DNA of 6,432 nt, taken from assembly GCA_030594665.1 (NCBI GenBank), contig JAUVET010000087.1, positions 1 to 6,432 on the forward strand, given 5' to 3'. Source of the DNA: Methanosarcinaceae archaeon. GTDB lineage: Archaea > Halobacteriota > Methanosarcinia > Methanosarcinales > Methanosarcinaceae. Made by a program: the position numbers and the translations under genes. Under the pieces are notes generated by a model, which worked only from the letters and a program-made list of their open reading frames with translations, was not told the DNA's origin and did not search any database. Position 1 is the stretch's first letter. The number at the start of each line of letters is the position of its first letter. Below are positions 1 through 5,402 of this stretch, piece after piece.

Positions 1-647
1 CAATGCCAGAGCGCATGACAATGTCCAATATGGCGATAGAGATGGGCGGCAAGGCAGGTATTGTCGAGGCAGACGAGATCACAGAAGCGTACCTGAAAGA
101 GAGAATACCCGGATATGAGTTTGATCCGTATTGGAGATCTGATGAAGGTGTCGAATATTCCGGGTTCCACGAATATAATGTATCCGACCTTGCACCCCAG
201 GTTGCATGTCCGCATAATGTGGATAACGTTAAACCTGTCACGGATGTCGAAGGTACAAAGGTAGACCAGGTGTTTGTAGGCTCATGTACAAATGGTCGTT
301 TTGAGGATATTGAGATCGTCGCAAAAATGATGGGTAACGAACCCGTTGCAAAAGGTGTGCGTCTTTTGATCATCCCTGCATCCAGAACCGAATACATGAA
401 GGTCTTAAGAGCAGGATATGTCGAACAGTTCATGGAAGCAGGTGCAATAGTGGAATCACCTTGCTGTGGTCCATGTATGGGCGGTTCCTTCGGGCTTCTG
501 GGAGATGGCGAAGTGGGACTTGCAACATCCAACCGCAACTTCAAGGGACGAGAAGGCAGTCCGGATTCGTTCGTATATCTTAGTTCACCTGCAACGGCCG
601 CAGCATCTGCGCTGACGGGAGAGATCACTGACCCAAGAACGATTTAG
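1..647 (+). CDS. 3-isopropylmalate dehydratase / homoaconitase large subunit, 3' part (5' end outside window)
   Basis: This is the C-terminal half of an aconitase-superfamily hydro-lyase large subunit. The frame is open to the left edge. The Met at position 3 lies inside the conserved block [18 protein letters not shown], so it is not the start. About 214 of the usual roughly 420 residues are present. Visible 4Fe-4S ligands are the Cys of VGSCTNGR (fragment residue 95) and the two Cys of CGPC (155 and 158). The substrate-binding stretch [13 protein letters not shown] (175-187) and the typical end [21 protein letters not shown] are intact. The protein pairs with a small swivelling subunit, not in this window. 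Methanogens carry two paralogues: LeuC (isopropylmalate isomerisation in leucine synthesis) and AksD/HacA (homoaconitase in coenzyme B 2-oxosuberate synthesis). Specificity is set mainly by the small subunit, so I leave the symbol empty. The family call is very secure; the paralogue is undecided. Confidence 0.95.
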   Translation, partial: MPERMTMSNMAIEMGGKAGIVEADEITEAYLKERIPGYEFDPYWRSDEGVEYSGFHEYNVSDLAPQVACPHNVDNVKPVTDVEGTKVDQVFVGSCTNGRFEDIEIVAKMMGNEPVAKGVRLLIIPASRTEYMKVLRAGYVEQFMEAGAIVESPCCGPCMGGSFGLLGDGEVGLATSNRNFKGREGSPDSFVYLSSPATAAASALTGEITDPRTI

Positions 648-676
648 AAGATAAATATTTTAGAAACATGCGGCTC

Positions 677-750
677 ACCGATCCGGCACAATGTTATCGT
701 GTTGTGCTTGATCGGTAGATCAAATCATTTTTAATTTTAATTTTTATTTT
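677..750 (+). terminator. Hairpin plus T-tract terminator for the dehydratase gene
   Basis: An imperfect inverted repeat (677-691 with 702-716; CCGATC/GATCGG outer and GCACAA/TTGTGC inner arms, two central mismatches) starts 30 bases after the stop codon. It is followed by interrupted T-runs at 728-750. The T-tract overlaps the last codons of the convergent CBS gene. Archaeal termination mainly needs U-tracts, so the hairpin may be secondary. Confidence 0.6.
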
Positions 751-1147
751 GAAGCATTTGCTGCATAAGGTCGCCTGCACTTACAATCCCAATCGGGCGA
801 TTGGAGGCACCCACACTTTTTTCTGACATGACCATCAGACGGTGAATATGTTTTTCTGACATGATCCGTGCAGCCTCATTCAAAGTTGAAGAAGGGCTGA
901 TAGATTCAATTGATTGTGCCATTAGTTCATCTGCAAATGCGTTTTCCCAATTAATGCTGTTAATCTTTTCGAGAATGTCCATCTCAGATATAATACCAAT
1001 AGCTTCGCCACTTTTTTCAATCACGGCAACAGCAGATACTTCGTGGTCTGCCATTACTGATGCAACGTAATTTGCAGTAGATTCGATTGGCACGGTCAGT
1101 ACTCCACGTGTCATTATATCCTTTATCTGAATATTTTCAGTTTTCAT
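737..1147 (-). CDS. Stand-alone CBS-domain pair protein (Bateman module)
   Basis: A 136-residue protein made almost entirely of two CBS domains, at about residues 9-63 (IKDIMTRGVLTVP ... IGIISEMDIL) and 74-131 (LMAQSIESISP ... PIGIVSAGDL). Together they form one Bateman module. Such modules usually bind adenine nucleotides or S-adenosylmethionine and regulate a partner. There is no attached enzyme, DNA-binding or membrane domain, so the partner is unknown. I chose the ATG at 1147 because GGAG lies 7 bases upstream of it. The longer frame from 1180 adds 11 residues (MCLQCLKRSGN), has no ribosome site and its codons run through the Shine-Dalgarno. The gene converges on the dehydratase gene and diverges from the MJ1316-domain gene. 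Its leader contains a notable dyad. Fold assignment is firm; function is not known. Confidence 0.9.
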   Translation of the reverse strand: MKTENIQIKDIMTRGVLTVPIESTANYVASVMADHEVSAVAVIEKSGEAIGIISEMDILEKINSINWENAFADELMAQSIESISPSSTLNEAARIMSEKHIHRLMVMSEKSVGASNRPIGIVSAGDLMQQMLQNKN

Positions 1148-1154
1148 ATTTCCA

Positions 1155-1160
1155 CTCCTT
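1155..1160 (-). promoter_or_regulatory. Ribosome binding site that sets the CBS-pair start
   Basis: On the minus strand AAGGAG ends 7 bases before the ATG at 1147. This favours that start over the upstream in-frame ATG at 1180. Confidence 0.75.
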
Positions 1161-1164
1161 TTTA

Positions 1165-1222
1165 AACATTGAAGACACATTTAGCATTTAATGAGCATTG
1201 ATGGTTTCAATGTTCATTAGAT
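1165..1222 (-). promoter_or_regulatory. Dyad / alternative hairpins in the CBS-pair gene leader
   Basis: TAATGAGCATTG (1189-1200) and CAATGTTCATTA (1208-1219) form an inverted repeat with 11 of 12 positions matching, centred on CATTGA-N5-TCAATG (1196-1212). The right arm is also a perfect 9-base inverted match (TTCAATGTT, 1206-1214) to AACATTGAA at 1165-1173, next to the ribosome site. So one segment can pair with either of two others. It could be an operator overlapping the predicted transcription start (about 1219) or an RNA leader structure. The sequence relation is certain; the role is inferred. Confidence 0.45.
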
Positions 1223-1240
1223 AATATTTTTGATGGTATC

Positions 1241-1254
1241 ATATAAATAAAAAT
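1241..1254. promoter_or_regulatory. Shared AT-rich promoter core for two divergent genes
   Basis: On the plus strand ATATAAATA (1241-1249) lies about 25 bp before a start site near 1270, giving the MJ1316-domain gene (ATG 1280) a leader of about 10 bases. On the minus strand the same bases read TTTATTTATAT, about 25 bp before a start near 1219 and a leader of about 70 bases for the CBS-pair gene. The plus-strand reading is the better one. An alternative plus-strand element at 1261-1270 (TTATTATATA) is too close to the ATG. Confidence 0.5.
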
Positions 1255-1279
1255 CTGACATTATTATATATTGTAGATT

Positions 1280-1549
1280 ATGCAATCCATGAACGGTCCG
1301 ATAAAATCAAAACACTCCAAAGATATATTGAATGAACTGAAATGGAAAGGGATGGATATGGGTGAATGCAGCATCCAATATGTCCACAGAGGTGTACCCA
1401 GTGACACTAAAACAGTTTCAGGAACGGATATCGCAGATATTGGACGCTCGTTCTTTACACTTTATCCCGATACAATGATACCATATCACAGGATACTTAA
1501 AATCAAATACAAAGGGACAATATTATACATGAAGAAGAAACCAGTGTAA
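1280..1549 (+). CDS. MJ1316/DUF504 (UPF0248) family protein, predicted RNA-end binding
   Basis: An 89-residue protein matching the UPF0248/DUF504 family, also called the MJ1316 domain. Family hallmarks are visible: an N-terminal helix KDILNELKW (14-22), YVHRG (34-38), a DIGRSFF block (53-59) and IPYHRILKIKY (67-77). The domain has been predicted, from comparative genomics, to recognise cyclic-phosphate or processed RNA ends in RNA repair and processing. I know of no firm biochemical proof. An in-frame TAG at 1274-1276 bounds the start. No Shine-Dalgarno precedes either ATG (1280 or 1289), which fits the near-leaderless transcript predicted from the TATA box. hisE follows after 44 bases, so co-transcription is likely. 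Length is full for the family. Confidence 0.85.
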   Translation: MQSMNGPIKSKHSKDILNELKWKGMDMGECSIQYVHRGVPSDTKTVSGTDIADIGRSFFTLYPDTMIPYHRILKIKYKGTILYMKKKPV

Positions 1550-1562
1550 GTATTGTTACACT
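1543..1562 (+). repeat. Small inverted repeat at the end of the MJ1316-domain gene
   Basis: AGTGTAA (1543-1549) and TTACACT (1556-1562) are perfect 7-base arms around a 6-base loop, spanning the stop codon. No T-tract follows, so it is not a convincing terminator. It may be an mRNA processing or stability hairpin between this gene and hisE, or chance. Confidence 0.3.
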
Positions 1563-1593
1563 TAACATACCAAGAAAATAGAGGTTTAAAAAA

Positions 1594-1893
1594 ATGCCGG
1601 ATACCGATTTATCGATTTTAAATGAGATATACGATGTTATACTCGACCGCAAAAACAACCCGGTAGAAGGGTCGTATGTCTGCTCGCTCCTGGATCATAG
1701 GAAAGGAATGGACAAGATACTGGAAAAAGTGGGCGAGGAAGCAGTAGAGGTGATACTTGCAGCAAAGAATAAGGATCATGATGAGATTATCTATGAATCT
1801 TCAGACCTGATATTCCACTTGCTTGTAATGCTCGCTGCAAATGATGTGAAACTGGAGGATCTTGTTTCGGAACTAAAAAAGCGCAGGGGTTGA
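1594..1893 (+). CDS. hisE: Phosphoribosyl-ATP pyrophosphohydrolase HisE
   Basis: A 99-residue stand-alone HisE, which converts phosphoribosyl-ATP to phosphoribosyl-AMP and pyrophosphate, the second step of histidine synthesis in the cytoplasm. It has the all-alpha MazG-like fold. The metal-binding pattern is visible as KVGEEAVE (45-52; Glu48, Glu49, Glu52) and ESSDL (68-72; Glu68, Asp71). EGSYVCSLL and GMDKILEK in the N-terminal half are also typical. GAGGT lies 8 bases before the ATG. Other his genes are absent nearby, which is common in archaea where the pathway is scattered. Near the end the codons CTA AAA AAG create an A AAA AAG heptamer; the -1 frame after it stays open to 1977 (see findings). 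Otherwise length and motifs are ordinary. Confidence 0.95.
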   Translation: MPDTDLSILNEIYDVILDRKNNPVEGSYVCSLLDHRKGMDKILEKVGEEAVEVILAAKNKDHDEIIYESSDLIFHLLVMLAANDVKLEDLVSELKKRRG

Positions 1894-1905
1894 CCGTTTT
1901 TTCAT
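1893..1905 (+). terminator. T6 tract after hisE
   Basis: Six consecutive T at 1897-1902, three bases past the hisE stop, fit an archaeal U-tract terminator. No strong hairpin precedes it. Confidence 0.4.
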
Positions 1906-1967
1906 CATGTGCGGAATGCAACGCCTGCGGCGAATTGACCCGGCATAAAAACTACTTGATCAAGACA

Positions 1968-2007
1968 CGGTATAATTAAAGTTAAAATTAAAACTGAAAA
2001 TAAAACT
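1968..2007 (-). terminator. Multiple T-tracts after the winged-helix/CBS regulator gene
   Basis: On the minus strand the stop codon is followed directly by repeated T-runs (TTTTATTTTCAGTTTTAATTTTAA and further), the usual form of an archaeal intrinsic terminator. It lies in the convergent junction with hisE. Confidence 0.55.
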
Positions 2008-2881
2008 AAAATACAGCAAGCTCATTCAAAACGTCTGTTTTTGACAGGACACCTTTTGGCATACCGTCGATCATAACGATAATACGTCCTATTTTATGTT
2101 TATTGAATTCTTTCACTGCCTCATACAAAGGAGCATCGCCATCTACGGTAACGATATCTTTTGTCATTATATCCCGTACTTTCAGTGTAGTCTTGCCATT
2201 TGCAAGAGCCGCGCCTATATCCGTAAATGTCACAATCCCAACAATGTTGCCCTTTTCTTCAACAGGTGCCCCGTGTACATTATTTCTTACAAGAACTCTT
2301 GCAGCTTCCTGGATGTTCGCACCGACATTAACAACAGTGGCATCTTTTTTGATATAGTTCTTCACCGGTTTTTTGGGTAATGATATCATCTCTGTAATCT
2401 CAAAAAGAAGTGAGTTTTGACTATCATCCCGACCAATGACATTTCCGCGAACGATCAAATGGTTTACAGGGGTCGGTCCTATCTGGATTAAGTCGCCCTG
2501 GACAAAATCCCTGATATTGCCAAGTATCCGTACTGTGCTGTTACACAGGTCCGGATGTCTCATAGTTGTAAAACTGATCTCTGCTGCAGTTGCATCCTTG
2601 ACAATTTTATTGTTCTTGTAAATAGGAACAACAGCCTCATTTTCCATTTCAGTGACATTAAGCGCATCATATGCTCCGCCTGTTGCCTTATAGCCACCTT
2701 TCGGACCTGGCACGCCCTCAACCAGGCCAAGTACTTTTAAAGATTGCATCTGATTACGAACTGTACCAGGATTGCGGTTTATAAGCTGTGCAATTTCTTC
2801 ACCCTTAACTGCACGGTCTTTTTGTCTTTGAAGATTGATAAGTGCAATAAGAATGTCTTTCTGAATAGGAGTGAGTTCCAT
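2006..2881 (-). CDS. Predicted transcriptional regulator: winged helix plus two C-terminal CBS domains
   Basis: A 291-residue protein of the archaeal family annotated as predicted transcriptional regulators with C-terminal CBS domains (COG2524-like, from memory). Residues 1-75 form a winged helix: helices in MELTPIQKDILIALINLQ and GEEIAQLI, a recognition helix near NPGTVRNQMQSLKVLGLV (37-54) and a Gly-rich wing PGPKGGYKAT (58-67). Residues about 80-168 are a beta-rich middle region I do not recognise. CBS domains follow at about 171-226 (VEEKGNIVGIVTFTDIG) and 234-288 (VRDIMTKDIVTV ... KGVLSKTDVL). The likely role is DNA binding controlled by a nucleotide or other small ligand. Targets are unknown, and autoregulation is only a guess. 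The start is supported by GGTG 7 bases before the ATG. It is monocistronic and convergent with hisE. Confidence 0.9.
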   Translation of the reverse strand: MELTPIQKDILIALINLQRQKDRAVKGEEIAQLINRNPGTVRNQMQSLKVLGLVEGVPGPKGGYKATGGAYDALNVTEMENEAVVPIYKNNKIVKDATAAEISFTTMRHPDLCNSTVRILGNIRDFVQGDLIQIGPTPVNHLIVRGNVIGRDDSQNSLLFEITEMISLPKKPVKNYIKKDATVVNVGANIQEAARVLVRNNVHGAPVEEKGNIVGIVTFTDIGAALANGKTTLKVRDIMTKDIVTVDGDAPLYEAVKEFNKHKIGRIIVMIDGMPKGVLSKTDVLNELAVF

Positions 2882-3050
2882 TGATGTACACCGCTGGTTT
2901 TATGTGAATTAGGGATATCGGAAAAGCCCACATTTTAAGGCATTTCAATTTATGAAACAAATACAACACACTGCTGCATAGCGTTCAACTTATTAATGTT
3001 ATTCAGAATATTTGGATCTCATCACTTTTGCAACAGTCTTAATTATATGT

Positions 3051-3070
3051 ACTCAAAGGTAGTATATATA
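3051..3070 (+). promoter_or_regulatory. Strong BRE/TATA element upstream of a 26-codon frame
   Basis: TATATATA at 3063-3070, preceded by CAAAGGT (a BRE-like purine-rich block), predicts transcription starting at about 3088-3092. That coincides with ATG codons at 3092 and 3095. It is 185 bp from the Nog1 start, so it would serve either a small transcript or a long Nog1 leader. Confidence 0.5.
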
Positions 3071-3091
3071 CGTATTGAGCATTTAACATAG

Positions 3092-3172
3092 ATGATGATT
3101 ACAGAGTTAATTTATCTTCATTATTATACCCTACAGCTCTGCTGCGGTTGGATGTGCCGCCGCCGCGTTTGA
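3092..3172 (+). CDS. Candidate 26-codon small protein or leader peptide
   Basis: ATG ATG ATT opens a frame of 26 codons ending in TGA at 3170-3172. The C-terminal part reads LQLCCGWMCRRRV, with three Cys, one Trp and three consecutive Arg (CGC CGC CGC). The first ATG lies at the position predicted as transcription start from the TATA box at 3063-3070, so the mRNA would be leaderless. It is not recognised and too short to judge from codon use. It could be a leader peptide for the Nog1 gene 82 bases downstream, an independent microprotein, a non-coding RNA or chance. Confidence 0.3.
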   Translation: MMITELIYLHYYTLQLCCGWMCRRRV

Positions 3173-3191
3173 CTCTAAATGTACATAACAT

Positions 3192-3214
3192 CCCATGGGG
3201 AATAGAGATATATA
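3192..3214 (+). promoter_or_regulatory. Promoter of the Nog1 gene with adjoining palindrome
   Basis: GATATATA at 3207-3214 lies about 25 bp before a predicted start near 3234, leaving a leader of about 20 bases to the ATG at 3255. The palindrome CCCATGGG (3192-3199) sits just upstream, where the BRE and activators or repressors bind; its role is unknown. The Shine-Dalgarno before the ATG is weak (AAGGT). Confidence 0.5.
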
Positions 3215-3254
3215 CCTTACACGAGTTTGAGCCTGATTGACAAGGTAAATAAAA

Positions 3255-4262
3255 ATGATATTTGAGAAGATCCACACAGTTCCCACATCGGATGAACTAA
3301 TAGATAAAGCATTCAAACGGGCAGCCAGGGCAAAGGCCGGTAAGCAGATCACTGGCAGGGTCAGTGGTCGAAAAGCAGAGGAGTCAATGCTACTTACAGC
3401 CGCAAATGTTCTATCCGATAATCTGGCAAACATTGTAAGGCGTTTTCCAAACTTTGATGACCTTCCCAGATTTTACTTTGAACTCACAGACATACTTGTT
3501 GGCGTTGATGACTTGAGAATGTCCCTTGGTTCTGTTGACTGGGCAAGCGGCATGATCCATGACATCGCAAGGGACTATGTTGGAAAGATGCGAAAAAGCC
3601 GTGATGCGATCGGAATTCGAAAAGAAGCATTCGGAAGAATGGCTTCGATCATAAAGTCAATTAACAAGAACCTTGTAATGTTAAATGATGCAAGAAATGT
3701 CTTACGAAAACTGCCATCAGTCCATGACGAACCCACTATTGTTGTTGCAGGATACCCGAATGTTGGAAAATCCAGTTTTGTTTCCGCAATAACAGGTGCA
3801 AATCCGGAGGTCGCATCCTATCCATTCACAACAAAAGGTGTAACAATAGGTCATTTTTTCAGGGACAATGACAGATATCAAGTCCTTGACACCCCGGGTC
3901 TGCTTGACAGGCCAATGGCAGATAGGAACGATATCGAATTGCAAGCGATCACTGCACTAAAATATCTGGATGCGGTCGTACTTTTCATTCTGGATGCAAG
4001 CGAGACATGCGGTTATGAAATATCTGACCAAAAACATATGCTTGATGAGGTTAAGGAACAATTTGACCTGCCAATCATTGTTGTTGCAAACAAATATGAC
4101 CTGCCCGAATTCAAAGAAACTGATTTTGTTGACATGAAAATGTCAACCGCAACAGGTGACGGTATTGATCTTGTGGTCAATAAACTGCTTGATATGATCG
4201 ATGAAAAGAAGAAATTAAAGCAAGAGCAGGATGAAGAAAATTCTGAGCCTGAAATAATTTGA
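3255..4262 (+). CDS. Nog1-family GTPase, predicted large-subunit ribosome assembly factor
   Basis: A 335-residue TRAFAC-class GTPase of the Obg-HflX superfamily, archaeal Nog1 branch. Residues 1-155 are a helical N-terminal domain typical of Nog1 (FEKIHTVPTSDELIDKAFKRA; LGSVDWASGMIHDIARDYVGKMRKS written in part). The G domain carries G1 GYPNVGKSS (166-174), G2 around FTTKG (191-195), G3 DTPG (212-215), G4 NKYD (279-282) and G5 STATGDG (297-303). All nucleotide-binding motifs are intact. The last 20 residues are a charged, Lys/Glu-rich tail. Archaeal Nog1 lacks the long C-terminal extension of eukaryotic Nog1, which acts in 60S pre-ribosome maturation; a role in 50S assembly is inferred. It is convergent with the aminotransferase gene, with only 14 bases between stop codons and no clear T-tract there. 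Confidence 0.93.
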   Translation: MIFEKIHTVPTSDELIDKAFKRAARAKAGKQITGRVSGRKAEESMLLTAANVLSDNLANIVRRFPNFDDLPRFYFELTDILVGVDDLRMSLGSVDWASGMIHDIARDYVGKMRKSRDAIGIRKEAFGRMASIIKSINKNLVMLNDARNVLRKLPSVHDEPTIVVAGYPNVGKSSFVSAITGANPEVASYPFTTKGVTIGHFFRDNDRYQVLDTPGLLDRPMADRNDIELQAITALKYLDAVVLFILDASETCGYEISDQKHMLDEVKEQFDLPIIVVANKYDLPEFKETDFVDMKMSTATGDGIDLVVNKLLDMIDEKKKLKQEQDEENSEPEII

Positions 4263-4276
4263 TCCTATTCTTAAAC

Positions 4277-5389
4277 TTACAAAACACGTTCCATTATGTC
4301 AAGTGCCCGCTCTATATCAGCCATCGATGCCGCATACGAGATTCGCATGTAACCGTCACCCCTATCCCCAAATGCAATGCCTGGGACAACAACGACACCG
4401 TTCGAAATGAACTTTGTCGCAACTTCTGCCGAATCCGAAACTTCAGGGAAAGCATAGAATGCACCTTTTGGGAGAGCACATTTCAAACCCATCCCATTCA
4501 AACCATTTACCAGAACATCGCGCCGTTTTTTGAACTCATCGCGCATGGCAATTACCGGCTCCATCGGTCCCGTGATGGCTGCAAGTGCCGCTTTTTGTGC
4601 AATGGAATTTGCACACGCCTGAACATACTGGTGTACTTTTAACATCTGTTCTGTGTACTCACTTTTTGCAGCGACATAACCAAGTCGCCACCCTGTCATC
4701 GAATATGTCTTTGAGGTGGCATTGACTGTAATAACGTTATCCGAATACTTTGCAGGGCTTACATGCTCACCCTCATAAATGAAATGTTCATACACCTCAT
4801 CCGAGATTATCGTGATATTGTGGTCATCCGCAATATCCGCAAATGCCTTCATGTCGTCCTTGGTTTGTACTGCACCCGTGGGATTAGAAGGTGAATTAAC
4901 AATGAACGCCTTGGTCTTTGGAGTTATCCGTTCCATCACGTCATCCGGACGCATTGTCAAATCCTCGCCAAGAGGTACACCGACAGCACGACCGCCCATC
5001 ATCTCGGTTAATGCATTGTATGATACGAACCCCGGGTTTGCGATCAGCACCTCATCACCAGGATTAACAAGTGCAGCGATTGCGATCTCCAATGCCTCGG
5101 ATGCACCTGATGTGACTATAATCTCATTGGAAGATACGTCAAAATCATTCTCCTCCTTGAACTTGTGGCTCAATGCCTCGCGAAGTTCCACAATACCGGA
5201 TCCGAATGTATATCCTGTGAATCCTTCGTTTATGGCATCAATAGCTGCCTGTCGTATGTGAGATGGTGTATCAAAATCCGGCTGACCGAGTCCGAGATTT
5301 ATTGCATCCGAGCCTGCAGCTTCGAATATCTTTCGAATGCCGGATATGTCTATGTCCAAAACCCTTTGTGCAAACTTCGTGTCAGCCAT
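4277..5389 (-). CDS. Class I PLP-dependent aminotransferase (aspartate/aromatic type)
   Basis: A 370-residue fold-type I aminotransferase. Numbered from the ATG at 5389, visible motifs are an N-terminal INLGLGQPDFDTP (30-42), NPTG (169-172), SDEVYEHF (196-203) with the Asp that contacts the pyridine nitrogen of PLP, SKTYSMTGWRLGY (226-238) with the Schiff-base Lys227, and YMRISYA with the carboxylate-binding Arg349. It transfers amino groups between an amino acid and 2-oxoglutarate; aspartate is the usual annotation for archaeal relatives, but sequence alone does not fix the substrate. I chose ATG 5389 rather than the in-frame GTG at 5401, because the bases between them (GGTGAGGAG) are the ribosome site. 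It begins 13 bases after the hexuloisomerase stop, so the two are almost certainly co-transcribed and probably translationally coupled. Confidence 0.93.
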   Translation of the reverse strand: MADTKFAQRVLDIDISGIRKIFEAAGSDAINLGLGQPDFDTPSHIRQAAIDAINEGFTGYTFGSGIVELREALSHKFKEENDFDVSSNEIIVTSGASEALEIAIAALVNPGDEVLIANPGFVSYNALTEMMGGRAVGVPLGEDLTMRPDDVMERITPKTKAFIVNSPSNPTGAVQTKDDMKAFADIADDHNITIISDEVYEHFIYEGEHVSPAKYSDNVITVNATSKTYSMTGWRLGYVAAKSEYTEQMLKVHQYVQACANSIAQKAALAAITGPMEPVIAMRDEFKKRRDVLVNGLNGMGLKCALPKGAFYAFPEVSDSAEVATKFISNGVVVVPGIAFGDRGDGYMRISYAASMADIERALDIMERVL

Positions 5390-5393
5390 TGTA

Positions 5394-5402
5394 CTCCTCA
5401 CC
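5394..5402 (-). promoter_or_regulatory. Ribosome binding site fixing the aminotransferase start
   Basis: GGTGAGGAG on the minus strand ends 4 bases before the ATG at 5389 and abuts the hexuloisomerase stop codon. It fills the whole inter-gene gap, which suggests translational coupling and rules against the GTG at 5401. Confidence 0.75.

Larger units (their letters stand above)
2882..3254. other. 373-bp intergenic region with divergent promoters and a candidate small transcript
   Basis: No conventional gene fits here. The left half (2882-3050) must hold the regulator promoter on the minus strand. Candidates there are weak: CATATAAT near 3042-3049 would leave a leader of over 100 bases, and TTCATAAATTG near 2948-2958 a leader of about 45. 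The right half holds two good plus-strand TATA boxes (3062-3070 and 3207-3214). Between them lies a GC-rich patch (3134-3170) that stands out from its AT-rich surroundings and falls inside a 26-codon frame. Confidence 0.6.

Noticed and set aside
861..1070. Plus-strand 69-codon frame within the CBS-pair gene
   Set aside because: Shadow of the CBS coding sequence; Ser/Ile-rich translation with no start signals.
1907..1948. 14-codon ATG frame after hisE
   Set aside because: No ribosome site, very short, and it lies just past a probable terminator. The overlapping Cys-rich frame is the more interesting reading.
1104..2173. Shared GTCATTATATCC strings in the two CBS genes (about 1110 and 2164)
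   Set aside because: Both encode the conserved DIMT motif at the start of a CBS domain, so this is protein homology rather than a DNA repeat.
2096..2740. Several plus-strand frames inside the winged-helix/CBS regulator
   Set aside because: Antisense shadows of a gene with clear winged-helix and CBS domains.
2879..2886. CATTGATG at the regulator start and inside hxlB (about 5964), like the half-site in the CBS leader
   Set aside because: No partner half-site accompanies either copy, and both overlap an ATG-GAA coding context. Chance in AT-rich DNA.
2997..3092. 31-codon ATG frame in the intergenic region before the TATA box at 3063
   Set aside because: It runs through the best promoter element in the gap, lacks a ribosome site and has no recognisable sequence.
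2882..3254. Possible tRNA or other structured RNA in the large spacer
   Set aside because: No T-loop motif, acceptor pairing or cloverleaf could be built. The GC-rich patch offers only short stems such as GCGG/CCGC.
3131..3433. Minus-strand frame of 100 codons over the Nog1 start
   Set aside because: Antisense to the Nog1 N-terminal domain and its promoter. Ala/Ser/Leu-rich translation without motifs and without a ribosome site.
4779..5261. Open plus-strand frames of about 100-175 codons across 4259-5790
   Set aside because: They lie entirely antisense to the aminotransferase and hexuloisomerase genes, whose catalytic motifs are intact. Their translations are Ser/Thr/Pro-rich or Cys/His-rich with no domain pattern.
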